From Knufia peltigerae (taxonomy: Eukaryota > Ascomycota > Eurotiomycetes > Chaetothyriales > Trichomeriaceae), in NCBI GenBank assembly GCA_030247855.1, contig JAPDRN010000080.1:1-64000 (forward strand): a DNA stretch of 64,000 nt. The letters are read 5' to 3'. The notes under the pieces were generated by a model that saw only the letters and a list, made by a program, of their open reading frames with translations, was not told where the DNA came from and did not search any database. Positions 36,101-46,493 of the stretch are shown here, piece after piece; the first letter of the stretch is position 1, and each line of letters opens with the position of its first letter. Made by a program: the position numbers and the translations under genes.

Positions 36101-38383
36101 TGATGGGCCCGCACCAGTGGTTGAGCTAAACGACTGCCAGCCTCCAGGGATAGCAGGCCGAAAGCTCTCGTTTCGAGATTGAACCGGGGGGCGTATTTGT
36201 TCAATCACAGGTGACGTGACTTGAGAGCCAGCATTGCTTGGGGTGGATCTTCCTGACTGAGTCTCTAACTTTCCAGCCAAATCTCGAACAGTGCCCTTGG
36301 CTGGTGTTTCTGAGCGCTGTAGCGGCGAAGGTGCATATGGAGTGGCCGTCCCGCTGTCAGGAAAGCCAGCTTGCTGGTTGAATTGTTTTTTATGTGCCTG
36401 CCATTCTTGCCATTCATCAGATGTCGTACGTTCAGCATTCGGAATATCAATGTCAGTGATATTATCTTGTCCAGCAGGTGGTTCTGGGAGTTGCTTCTCT
36501 GTCGACGAGTTCTCCGCCGTATCGTCTGAAGCATCGTTCCCCCTTGTACGTTCAACAAATCCCTGCTGTGGCTGAATGGGGGTAGAATGTTCGACGCTCA
36601 ATGGCCGCCTCGCTGGGCTGTTGTCTCTACTGGGAGGAGTAATATCCCTACGATAGCCGGTACGCACAGGCTTTGCCGAAGAGAAGTCACTATCCGGAGA
36701 GCGAGGTTCATATGCTTTGATGGTTGCTTCCGATGTCTGGCGTGAATGGCCATGTGCCCCTTCAGCAACTGATGGGGCATTCGTCTGAAGGTTGTTTGTA
36801 GGCAAGTGCTGCGCCTGATGATGTGTAATGATGGGACTTATGTCCGACGTCGCATCGCTATTTGACCTGTCGATAGTGTTCGAAGCCGATGCAGGGGAGA
36901 ATTCAGGTTGCCTTTCACTCTGTTCGAATGCTTGTTGGACCATGGATCTATAGCCAAGTGAGGTTTGATGATGTAAAGAATGCGGGTCGAGACTCTGCGA
37001 AGCATTCGAACTTTGAATCCGAGTGCCTTTTGCGGGCTCAAGTTGACCAGAAGCAGCTCCTTGGCTGTCGCCACCATCTGGATCGAGGTCCATGCCAAAA
37101 CCAGACATTCTATTGATGGTTGGAAGATCGAAAGTTGGTCGGCCAAGATCTGGAGGGTTGTGCTCGAAGGCACGCTCACCAACGGAAACGTTACGGGAGA
37201 TCGTAGACGCAGAAATCGGGTCAGGTCGGTCGGTATAATTTGAGACTGAAGAGGCGTCAGTGGGCTGTCTTGTAACACCAACGGTTGGTGTCTCCTCAGG
37301 CTGCTTAGAATCATTCGTTAAATCGGTTTCCGGTGAAGCAGACTTGTCTGCTTGGCCCACCACGTTGTCGAAGCCATACTCACTCTTTCTTTCTGGTACA
37401 GTGTCAAGAGTATTCGGCTTCAAGCGACGTGTATTATCGATCTCCTCGACTGGGACCTGTGCGACGGTGGTCGTGTAGGCTTTGGAGTCAGGAAGTGGAG
37501 GCGGCGTATCAACAGACTCGCTTCTAATTTGGCCTGTGGTCGAATCTATACTCGGACGCTGTAAAGATTCTTGCGATTGGCGTGCTTTCTCCTTCTCCTC
37601 TTCCATGCGCTTATAAATATCTGACGGTCGTACAAAGACCGGTATAGGCCTATTGTCATCAGGCTCGACTGCATCTGGACCTGGGGCGTTGGCTGGTTGA
37701 CTTGGGCGCATGTAATCTAGTTGAGGAGGAGCTTGCTGTGTAAGGCTTTGCTTCCGAGGTGGAAATTGTCTGCTTGATGCTGTTGAACCTCGACTACCTG
37801 GTCTCATAGGGCTGTCGTGTCTCTGGTATGGATCAACGGGAGGAGGTCGATTGCTCGAACCAGACCTTCGTGATGGTGGATAATTTCCTGGTGCGGAGAA
37901 AGGTGCCTCTTCATATGGCTGGAAGTTACGCCCTCTCGAACCTGGCCGGAATCCTGGTGGCATCGGACCTTGTCCATGTGTATCGACTCGCAAAGGAGGG
38001 GGCCCATTATAGTTCGGGAACGGAATATCATCGTACTCATGCTGTGGCTCGGGGAAAGGTGATCTTTGCGTGGTAGGGTATGCTGACTCGAAAGCACCCG
38101 AGGAGAATGTCCGTCTATCATCGCCGCGATCAAAAGATAGCTGTCCACCACTTTGCGAAGGAGATGGATTGGTCACACTTCGATTCGAAGGGTGAATATT
38201 TGGCTGCTGTCCCCAAGCTGGGTGTCTAGGATTGCCCGCGGAAACGGGGATGGGCTCATCATATTCATCTTCATCTCCCCAATCGTCTCCGTCATAGCTA
38301 ATTTTGTTTGCATTCTTCCACTTCTTTGTTACCGTTCTACCCACATTGGTTTTGAACGAGGAGTACTGGCTTGGTGCGGCCAT
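30142..38383 (-). CDS. Giant intrinsically disordered fungal protein (two long exons)
   Basis: No function recognised. Two long open frames on the minus strand are best joined as one gene: exon 38383-34085 (1433 codons) and exon 33846-30142 (1235 codons with stop), giving about 2667 residues including a 100-N gap. The first frame closes three codons after its last good residues (KEKMRHVSHGEK) at a possible GTACCT donor. The second is open and in phase for 14 codons upstream of its first ATG, starting right after a CTCTTCTAG acceptor. The N-terminus (TNVGRTVTKKWKNANKISYDGDDWGDE, read in two parts, about 12-38) is typical of conserved filamentous-fungal proteins. The remainder is Ser/Pro/Gln-rich and disordered, with a basic block KKGMFGSIFGGKGRNK and an ordered-looking C-terminus EWVPVIVGDGRWDD. 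About 59 codons are probably artefactual because of the gap. Transcribed divergently from SED5. Confidence 0.7.
32508..32584. repeat. Left copy of a 77-bp exact duplication flanking an assembly gap
   Basis: Bases 32508-32584 are identical to 32685-32761; the two copies directly flank the 100-N gap. This is the signature of two overlapping contig ends that were scaffolded without merging, not of biological duplication. Confidence 0.9.
32585..32684. other. Assembly gap (100 N) inside the giant disordered-protein gene
   Basis: Exactly 100 Ns between two identical 77-bp segments. Removing the gap and one copy (177 bp, 59 codons) leaves the reading frame intact. Confidence 0.95.
32685..32761. repeat. 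Right copy of the 77-bp duplication
   Basis: Exact repeat of 32508-32584; see the left copy for interpretation. Confidence 0.9.
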
Positions 38384-39646
38384 GGTGAGATTGTCGGGGG
38401 TTCAAATTGAAGCAGCGTGCAATCTAGAACCGGCGCATTATTTGGCGCATTTCGTAGATGATGCGATTGATGACTGAAGATCAAGTGAGTCGTTCTCTTC
38501 AGCCAGGAGGCCAGTGACACCACACAGCAGGGAGTGTATGACCTGGGATCGATGCTCAAGCGGGAATAAGCAGATGGTGTAGTCTGTGAAGGGATGAGCG
38601 TGGAATGGTAAACGGCGCAGTGGAATGGAAGCCGAGTCCAGGAAAAGGGCCAGTAGACCGTGATGATGCCAGCTGTACGCGTGCAAAGCAAGAGTTTGAA
38701 GAATGAATGAGCGTAACAAAGACAACGGTGCGTGAACTTGCACGAGGAGGATGAACTAGTCACCTAAATTCAAGATTCTTGCCTGACGACGGCATTGCAT
38801 TGCATTTTGATGCGATGCGCGTCATTTGCTGCGCCACATCACACACAGACCACGAAGGACGCATCTCATACAGACGGGGAGAGATACGAGGTAATTAGCT
38901 TCTTAGCTCATGATACACAATATTGAGGCTGATGATATACCAGCAGTCCTTCCTATGTGCATATGAGCTGAGTATACGGAGTACAGATATCTGAGCATCT
39001 GAGACCTAGTATCGACTCATATTCAGGTTCCGAGCTGTCGTGCATCTATTTGAAAGGCATCAAAGCCTTGCCAGCCTTACCGAGGCCCCGAGATACAAGC
39101 CCCGGAAGCCCAGAGTTGACGATACATTAGGCGGTTACCACGCCTAATGACCCTAGTGAGTCTAGGGCAACTCGGCTGTGCAGTAACTGGCACTAGGAGC
39201 CCTGATCTGTGTGGCTGATGCAACTGCAGACGATGGAAAGGTGGCGGCTCAAATCTGCCACCTTTCAACACTCCATGTTTCTGTTTCCGCCCTGACGCTT
39301 GTCGCTGCGACGCTTTCGGCTGCGCTGGGACTTTGAAACACCCTGCATCTGGACTTTATTAGATCTTCCCGACCGCAGCCACAACCAAAGCACTTTCTCC
39401 ATACACGGCATTACACTCTTCGCGAATCTTTGTACATATCCTCCCCTGTTTCTCTGCGCCGAATTTGAAGAACAACTGGACCTGTATTACTATTGACTTC
39501 ATAGAACGGCTCGGTCAGGCCCCTTACCGAGTACAATCAATCCGCCTTCAAGATATGCCCTTGCTCCTCCACTAATTCCACGAGTCCCGATATCGTTCCG
39601 CATTCCTCCTCCTTGCGCAGGCGCAAATATCTTCCTCTGAATCACA
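38384..39646. promoter_or_regulatory. Divergent promoter region of the giant gene and SED5
   Basis: 1.26 kb between two divergent start codons. One exact TACGGAGTA motif lies at 38975. Between 39125 and 39266 there are three perfect inverted repeats (listed separately). The right end contains a CT-rich stretch near SED5. No coding gene recognised. Confidence 0.5.
39125..39266. repeat. Cluster of three perfect inverted repeats
   Basis: Stem 1: CATTAGGCG (39125-39133) with CGCCTAATG (39141-39149), loop 7. Stem 2: CCCTAG (39151-39156) with CTAGGG (39162-39167), loop 5. Stem 3: GAAAGGTGGC (39236-39245) with GCCACCTTTC (39257-39266), loop 11. All are perfect, and they lie 380-520 bp upstream of the SED5 start. 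They could be hairpins of a small RNA, factor-binding palindromes, or remains of a small mobile element. Confidence 0.7.
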
Positions 39647-40728
39647 ATGGTGTCCACGTCGATACAAGACCGGACGAATGAGTTCCGCACGATCCTAGCC
39701 CAAGCGCAGAAACGACAATCGGCCACAAAAGGAGGGCCTCAAAGGCAGTCGCTCCTCAGTGAAAGCCAGAAAAGAGAAGCAAATGGAACGCCGAATGGTC
39801 CTTCAAGGAGCTCTCGGTCCGAGTTCGCTCGCAATGCCGCCCAAATTGGCCGTGGCATTACGGCCACAATGGGAAAGTTGGAAAGACTCGCCCAGCTCGC
39901 GAAGAGAAAGGCCATCTTCGATGACCGGCCCGTGGAAATTTCTGAGTTGACATACGTTATCAAGCAAGATCTTGCTGGCCTCAATTCTCAGATTTCTGCG
40001 CTGCAACAACTGACGCAGTCGCAACATCCAACCGCCTCATTACCACGATCAGCAGACCAAGAAGGGCAGCATAACAAAAATGTCGTACTTCTACTTCAGA
40101 ACAAAGTGACCGATGTCGCCGCGAATTTCAAGGATGTGTTGGAGGTCCGAACGAAAAACATCCAGGCATCAAGATCAAGGACTGAGAACTTCGTTTCATC
40201 AGTCTCAGCGCGTTCACAATCGCACTTGGACGAAACCCGATCGGAGTCACCGCTATATCAAAATGGAAGCCGGCAGAGGACGCCTCAAACTTCGACACAA
40301 GATCTTTTGAGTCTGGAGCCTTCAAGCACATCGACACTGATGCGTAATGGCCCCCAGTCAGACCATCAACTTTTACTCATGGAAGAAGCACAACCGGCAA
40401 ACACGTACATTCAGGAACGAGGTCAAGCCATCGAAGCCATCGAACGCACAATCAACGAGTTGGGAGGAATTTTCGGGCAGCTTGCGAGTATGGTTTCGGA
40501 ACAGGGCGAAATGCTTCAACGCATAGATGCAAACACCGAGGATGTAGTGGATAATGTTCAGGGAGCCCAGCGAGAACTTTTGAAGTATTGGAATCGAGTA
40601 CAAGGAAACCGGTGGCTTGTAGCCAAAATGTTTGGTGTGCTGATGGTGAGTCAAAGTCTATCAATGAGCTATTCAAGTGCTAACGTTATTAGATTTTCTT
40701 TTTGTTATGGGTTCTGATATCTGGTTGA
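39647..40728 (+). CDS. SED5: Syntaxin-5 family t-SNARE of the Golgi
   Basis: Qa-SNARE for ER-to-Golgi and intra-Golgi vesicle fusion. Two exons, 39647-40645 and 40693-40728, are split by a 47-bp intron with a GTGAGT donor, a GCTAAC branch point and a TTATTAG acceptor. The product is 344 residues. It opens with the Sly1-binding N-peptide (DRTNEF at 8-13) diagnostic of Sed5/syntaxin 5. An Habc-like helical region follows (about 55-190), then a Ser/Gln-rich linker, then the SNARE helix (about 255-315), with the zero-layer Gln in MVSEQGEMLQRIDAN. The C-terminal anchor VAKMFGVLM continues across the intron into IFFLLWVLISG, so the last exon supplies half of the membrane helix. Without splicing the anchor would be replaced by a polar tail, which confirms the intron. 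Confidence 0.95.
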
Positions 40729-41339
40729 ACTCCTACCACAGGCAAATGGAACGCGTGTGATCCACCAATTGTGTGCATGCCGTCCTGGGCGTGTTCGTCT
40801 GTCGTGCAAATTCACATCTCTGATGCCTTCCTGTCGAGAGATCTGTCACGCAGGAATATCAGTTATGTCTATGCGAAGACAGACGATGTCCATCCGGATA
40901 GCCCCGTATCTTAATCGCTGTCTTGCTCAACGTTAAGCAGACGTCCATGCTTACGAGGAATGTCGTAAGGAGAAATGCAGAGGGCATGGTGTCCGGCCTC
41001 TATGGACACAATCTTATCAAGGACGACCCAACAGCAGAATTTGGTGGGGATACGTGGAAGACTCAGGATGAGTAGGAGTTGTAGCAACCGCATTTCAGGC
41101 ACCACAGGCATCTACTTGGTATTTCCTCACGGCAAGAAAGGGAGATCCGTTGAGAGGATGCAAGGATGGCATTCTTTTGTAAAGCCCTTCATCGAGGCTG
41201 TATTTGATTGTGTGGCATCTAATTTAACAGTATTAATCCGTGGGTATCGCTTAGCTATGATCGACTTTTCATGACCAAAATATCCTTATGTACATCCCAG
41301 TGTGAATCAGCCACCGGTCACAACCTCGTCGGAAGTCAA
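40729..41339. other. Convergent intergenic region between SED5 and MGR2
   Basis: About 610 bp between two 3' ends. No gene recognised. Confidence 0.45.
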
Positions 41340-41892
41340 TCATCGCTGAAGCTGGGATTGATTGCGTCGGGGGTGTACTAAAGGAGGATACTTCGATCGT
41401 GCCCATACGGAGGCTGCCATTTGAGGGGAATCAGTTCGGATGATGCTGCCAATGCCCATGAAGACACTGCCATCTCATCAGCTTGGGACATTATAGAATG
41501 AACTTGTTTGTGCATACCTGAATGTAGCGCCTGATCCGACAATGTATTTTCCCAATGTTCTCATCACGCCGGCCTGGCCTGCGCCGTACTGGAAGATGGT
41601 AACGGTGCCTGAGGTAGACTGTTAGTAGCGGCCTCTGCGCATTTTCACAAAGTGCATCGCATCATACCATAGATGAACCCCATTATTCCACCAACAGCTG
41701 CATTATGTTAGATTGCTTCATGTCTGGTGTCTTCATACGGTGACTGTGACAAACTCACTTCCTCCCATGAGGGCTCCCATTTTCACTGTCAATGGTCAGT
41801 CCACGTTCTCAACATGGCTATGCTGTGGTGTGCCTACACTTATCGAACCAAGTTGGGCCATGCCTCTGAGCAGAAGGTGGCATAGGAGGCAT
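41340..41892 (-). CDS. MGR2: Mgr2/Romo1-like subunit of the mitochondrial TIM23 translocase
   Basis: Small inner-membrane protein that gates lateral release at the TIM23 channel (yeast Mgr2; Romo1 in animals). It is hidden in five very short exons on the minus strand: 41892-41838, 41785-41759, 41697-41668, 41608-41518 and 41466-41340, for 109 residues. Reading order: MPPMPPSAQRHGPTWFDK, LKMGALMGGTVGGIMGFIYG, TVTIFQYGAGQAGVMRTLGK, YIVGSGATFSVFMGIGSIIR, then a polar tail ending NQSQLQR. These match the family's WDK-x-KMG-x-MMGG, GPDGVVRTLGKY and GSAGTFG-x-FMSIGS-x-IR elements and its two glycine-rich helices. Donors are GTAGGC, GTGAGT, GTATGA and GTATGC; intron 3 has a perfect TACTAAC branch site. 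The first donor is atypical; GTGTAG two bases earlier would break the frame. Convergent with SED5. Confidence 0.85.
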
Positions 41893-42749
41893 TTTGGCGG
41901 TTCCTTCTCAAGCTAGGCTTTACTGTACAGGCAATAGATGCACTTCCGTGCTTGACAGTAGTTGAAAGCAATGCGATATGAGGGCCTCAAGACAATCCAG
42001 AGACTCTCGCCGAATGGCCGATGCGCGCTTAGAATTCCATCTCCTCGTGGTTCTTAGCGCTTTCCTGTCAGACGTGAATGATCCTGGGGGATCGGAAGCA
42101 TTTAATGAGTGTTGAAATTTGTCAGACATTCACCTTTTCACCCACAGCCGAGGCGCTAAGCCTGTTGCGTCTGGCGCGGGAGATGCTCCCTCAAGTGTCC
42201 ATCTGAACATGTCCTGAAGAACACGAGTCGCATCTCACAGACAATTTCAAGAGGCCAAACAACCTGCCCGACCACAAGACGACTAACAAATGTGACCGAC
42301 TTTCACATTCTGTCCTTCCACGACCATATTATCCTGATGCTCTCCGTCTTTTGATCCCCGGACCCCGACTGGCTCTGCGGTAACCGCCTCCCGTCAGACT
42401 CCCGACTTCTCCAGCACTGGACGCAAGAAGTCGAATATCTCCAGGATCTTATCAAGATTGATCCGTGAACGACCTCATTCAAGTCAGCATCGACTTCTGC
42501 ATCTGTCTCGGAACTCTTAGCCTGTCGCACCTCTACGAAATCGATTGACGCAATTCAATCCTCAGATCGGCTACGATTTTCGAGTCCTTGAAACCCACCA
42601 CATGACGGCTTCAAACAACACAAGTCCTTTGTTGCGTCTGTACCTAAGCCCTTGTTGTCTCTTTGCTCTGTCTAGACAATCTTGTTGAAGAGGAGGACCA
42701 GATCGAGTTATCTTTCGGCCATTGCATCCTCCGTTCCCATACTTTCCTC
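41893..42749. promoter_or_regulatory. Divergent promoter region of MGR2 and the FHA gene
   Basis: About 860 bp between divergent ATGs, presumably both promoters and leaders. No specific site recognised. Confidence 0.45.
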
Positions 42750-44996
42750 ATGACGACCGCGGTGGCATCACCACCGAACTTCCAGAACATATCTAGGCTG
42801 AATTGGAATGGTGCAGGCAACACCGGAGGAGGGTTTTCTGCCATGAGCACGGACGAAGTATCCCGAATCTTCATGCCCCAGCGCAAAACCGTCCATCGAA
42901 GTAGTTCATCTTCATCCCTTTCGTCCACAAGCTCGACCGGCTCCACTGTGACTCTGACACAAAATGATCTCAACGCTGAGCAAGGACATGGGGCGAAGAA
43001 GAAAGCAAGAGGAGGGTTTTGGCCTGTCAGCAAAGCCGACCCTACTTCCAGTATTTCGACCGCCCGCGCAAACGGATCTTTACAAGCGGCTATAGGAAAC
43101 TCTCTTGGCGGTAAAAACGCAGTACAACCGGCTCTACCGAGTCAAAATGCAGTCGGTCAAGCCAACGGGATGCGGGTGGTCAACGGACCATCTGCCGCAG
43201 AGCCTGCCGCAATATTGGCGCTCCTGCCGATGAATGGTACTTTCGAAAGAAAACAGATCAATCTCCCATTCTTCCCAGAGGTGCTCCGAATTGGTCGTCA
43301 AACAAATGCCAAAACCGTCCCCACGCCGGTCAATGGTTACTTCGACTCAAAAGTGTTATCACGACAACATGCCGAGGTCTGGGCCGACCGGAACGGAAAG
43401 GTTTGGATCAGGGATGTCAAGTCTTCAAACGGCACATTTGTCAATGGCCAGCGACTATCACCTGAAAATCGGGAGTCTGAGCCGCACGAGCTTCGCCAAC
43501 ACGACACTTTGGAACTGGGCATTGATATTGTGAGCGAAGATCAAAAGACCATTGTCCATCACAAGGTGTCCGCCAAGGTCGAATATGTTGGTCTGCCCGG
43601 GACCACCAGCAACGTTCTGGACCTAAGTTTCGGTGACCTGGACCCATCTCACCCACTTTTACCATCACCTGTTAGCTCACCAATGAGCCGTGGCAGACCT
43701 GGTGCACAGATCTCTAATGGACGTATAACCGCACCACCAAGTGTTGCTGGAAGTCAGATGAGTTCCGCCGCCCAGCAACGGCAGATGAACTTTTGGGGAG
43801 CACCTTTGAATGTTGAGCAATTGGTTAAGTCTCTGTCGGTAAGTGAATATTGACGAAAGGTTGGAAAAGGTATCTAACAAGATTAGCATGAAATGCGAGC
43901 GGCACGAGAACAAGCCGAAGAGCTTCAACAAACGAATACATTCCTACATTCATTAATCACCCCAGCAGGTGACATTCCTCCAAAGGCTCAGCCACCTATA
44001 AAGGAACCAGGGTCACAGAAACAGTCCAATGGAAGGTCGAAAACTTCCAAGATAGACCACTTGGCCCGTTTTGCTGACCCTCCAGCTCCTCCACCACAGC
44101 AGCCTCTGCCAGAGAAACCAGACTCGGCCAAAGCAAGTCCAGTCACTACATCATTTACTAATCTCTTGAAACGGTCCGATACGGCCAAACCACCCACCAA
44201 TACCGCTCATTCTCCCACAAACACTCAAAACAGTCAGATGTTGTCGTTGATCGAGGCTTTATCGATTGCCAAAAAAGAGCTTGATTCGCAAGGGGCTAAG
44301 GTCAAACAACTAGAAGACATGCTTAAACAAGAACGAGTTGCACGAGAAGAGGCCGAGGAAAGGGCACGAAAACTGGAGCTTCATGCTACAGCACGACCTG
44401 TAGCAGTGGTAGAAGAGGAGGCAGAGCCGGAAGTGGATTCAACTTCTCTAGATGCCAGAGCTCCTGAAACGACAATAACGACCAATGCAGACGGAGCCGC
44501 CGACGATAAGGCGAAAGCTCTTCAACAGCACCTAGACCAAGTGCTCGGGGATATGCAAAGACTAAAATCTGACGTCGATCAGTACCAGCGGCGTGCCGAG
44601 ACAGCGGAAGCTGATGCAGCCAGCGCAAGACAAAGCCTCGCCGAAATGATTGAAAAGCTGCGGCAAGAGAACGACAAAGCTGACGAATCAACTCGAAAAT
44701 TCACCAAACGACAGACAGTGGATGGCGAGGATGCTCGCGACCATTCCCCAACCGACCAGGGTGGCGCAGCTCGGACCCAGTCCCTTATCAAGAAGCTGCC
44801 GTATGCTAATGGACATGTACGAACTCCAAGGCTACCTGAGCAGCTTGAGCATGCAGTCGCCACAGTCCTTCAAGAGAAGAACAGCAATGGTGAATCGCTT
44901 GCTCAGTCGGCGCCGTACGTGTCCATGTTAGGGGTTGTTCTGATAGGGGTGGGTTTAATGGCATATCTGAACTCCTGGCAGAAAGGGGAAAGATGA
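42750..44996 (+). CDS. Tail-anchored FHA-domain protein, STRIPAK component (Far9/Far10/PRO45/SLMAP type)
   Basis: Anchors the striatin-interacting phosphatase/kinase complex (STRIPAK/FAR) to the nuclear envelope or ER and mitochondria, controlling cell fusion and sexual development in filamentous fungi (family knowledge). Two exons, 42750-43838 and 43887-44996, with a 48-bp intron (GTAAGT donor, CTAAC branch point, GATTAG acceptor); 732 residues. A disordered Ser-rich N-terminus precedes the FHA domain at about 155-290, with LRIGRQ (179-184), LSRQHAEVW (203-211) and SSNGTFVNG (225-233), the phosphothreonine-binding residues. The intron splits KSLS from HEMRAAREQAEEL at the start of a coiled coil. 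A second coiled coil lies near 480-640. The C-terminus is a single hydrophobic helix, VSMLGVVLIGVGLMAYL, followed by a short basic tail: a tail anchor. Architecture and length fit the SLMAP/Far9 family well. Confidence 0.9.
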
Positions 44997-46493
44997 CGCA
45001 TCATATGCCGAACCGAAACGATTTCCCTTCGTTGCACATAATACCTTTTTTCTTTTTCTTGGTTGGGACGGTTGGTGACGAACGTCGATGCAGCATTTAG
45101 CTTGTCACTCGTTATTTGCAAGCGTTGCATTACAAGAGGCGTTCATAACATCTGGGGCGGTCACAGTGCTTTTCCTAGGGTGGCGTCAGGGGTTGCTGCA
45201 CAGAGTTTTGGTTGTTGGACCAAGCGTCGAGAAATGGCTTGGAGTTTGAGCAGCGTACTTGTAACGCGAACCATACCGAACGGTAACTCATGACGGCTGA
45301 AGATCGAATTGGTACGCACACAAGACGCTTTTTGGTATATACGTCCAGGTCCAATCTGTTTTCTGTCAATGCCGGAGTGTGTCTTGATACATCTGGTCTG
45401 CCATGGAAACGTAACATACACACTCTGCCGACGACCATGGTGGAAGATCTGGAAAGGGCAGATGTTCTTCTCAGTACGAAACATTCAATATGAGCAACAC
45501 CATCCATTTTGTTCTCTTTCGGTCTGTTTCTGGGCAGCCTCTCGTATTCGTATCCAGTAATGTTGCGTGGTTGTGTTCACATAGAATAAGTATAGGGATG
45601 TTGAACTCCCCCTCGGGCAGTCGAACTCACCGGCATGTCGCGGAAAGAATATGGAGTCAATCCTTGTAGGGGTTGACAATGTGTTTATTGTAAAAAGATG
45701 CCCGTATCTAAGATGTACTTTGTTGCCATATGTTCTTTTCCAGGATGAAAGAGCCCCCCACCCATATCTTACAGTACTTGTTACTGTACGATGAGGTATC
45801 TTGTGTAGTCCACTTTTTTTTTGGTTTTGTTTATTTTGTACAAAGGACTTGTTTTTAGTGATGAGAAAAAAAAGGGCCAAGGTATGTATTTTGTCGGGTT
45901 TGCGGGCCGCGGGATCATCGTCAATCTGACAACTGGACATGATGACATGCCAATCAATGCCTTTCGCGTCATTTTTTGTGTCTTGTGCAGGGGATAATAC
46001 TGTATCATCCACAGCCAAAAAGTAGTAGCGGCGACGGCGGCAATATCCATCCGGCCGAGAAACTTACGAAGAAACTTGTCCTCTCCTCCGCCCCGATAAC
46101 ATCACGAGGACTCTTTTTTATTGAGAACGATCGGATCCTAGGTACCTAAGGGGAAAAAAAAGTCTGACTCACGTACGGAGTCCCTCACCAAATATTCGTT
46201 CGAATATTAGTCTACTGGGCCAAGTATGTATGTATGATTGGGTTCCCGAAATCCGAGATCTGATGTAACTGGGCTTTGAATACCAAGAGCACACTCATCT
46301 AGGGTAATACGGATTCATTTGGTTCTTTTTTTGATACCTTCCAGCCGGTCTTTTTGTATATCTCAATGTATACCTAGTACATTAAACTGTATGATGATTT
46401 GAGAATACCTTTTGTATCATCTTTGACATTTGAACTCCGTATACGCTGTATACACCGGACTCCGTACGAGTTACCAACTTGTTCATCTATGAT
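44997..46493. other. Intergenic region upstream of the alternative NADH dehydrogenase
   Basis: 1.5 kb with AT-rich stretches and near matches to the dispersed motif at about 46172, 46433 and 46459. A 177-codon minus-strand frame (46018-45485) starts only at a non-ATG codon and is not protein-like. No gene recognised. Confidence 0.45.

Noticed and set aside
45485..46018. 177-codon open frame on the minus strand
   Set aside because: Begins at a non-ATG codon, lies in AT-rich intergenic sequence and has no domain-like composition.
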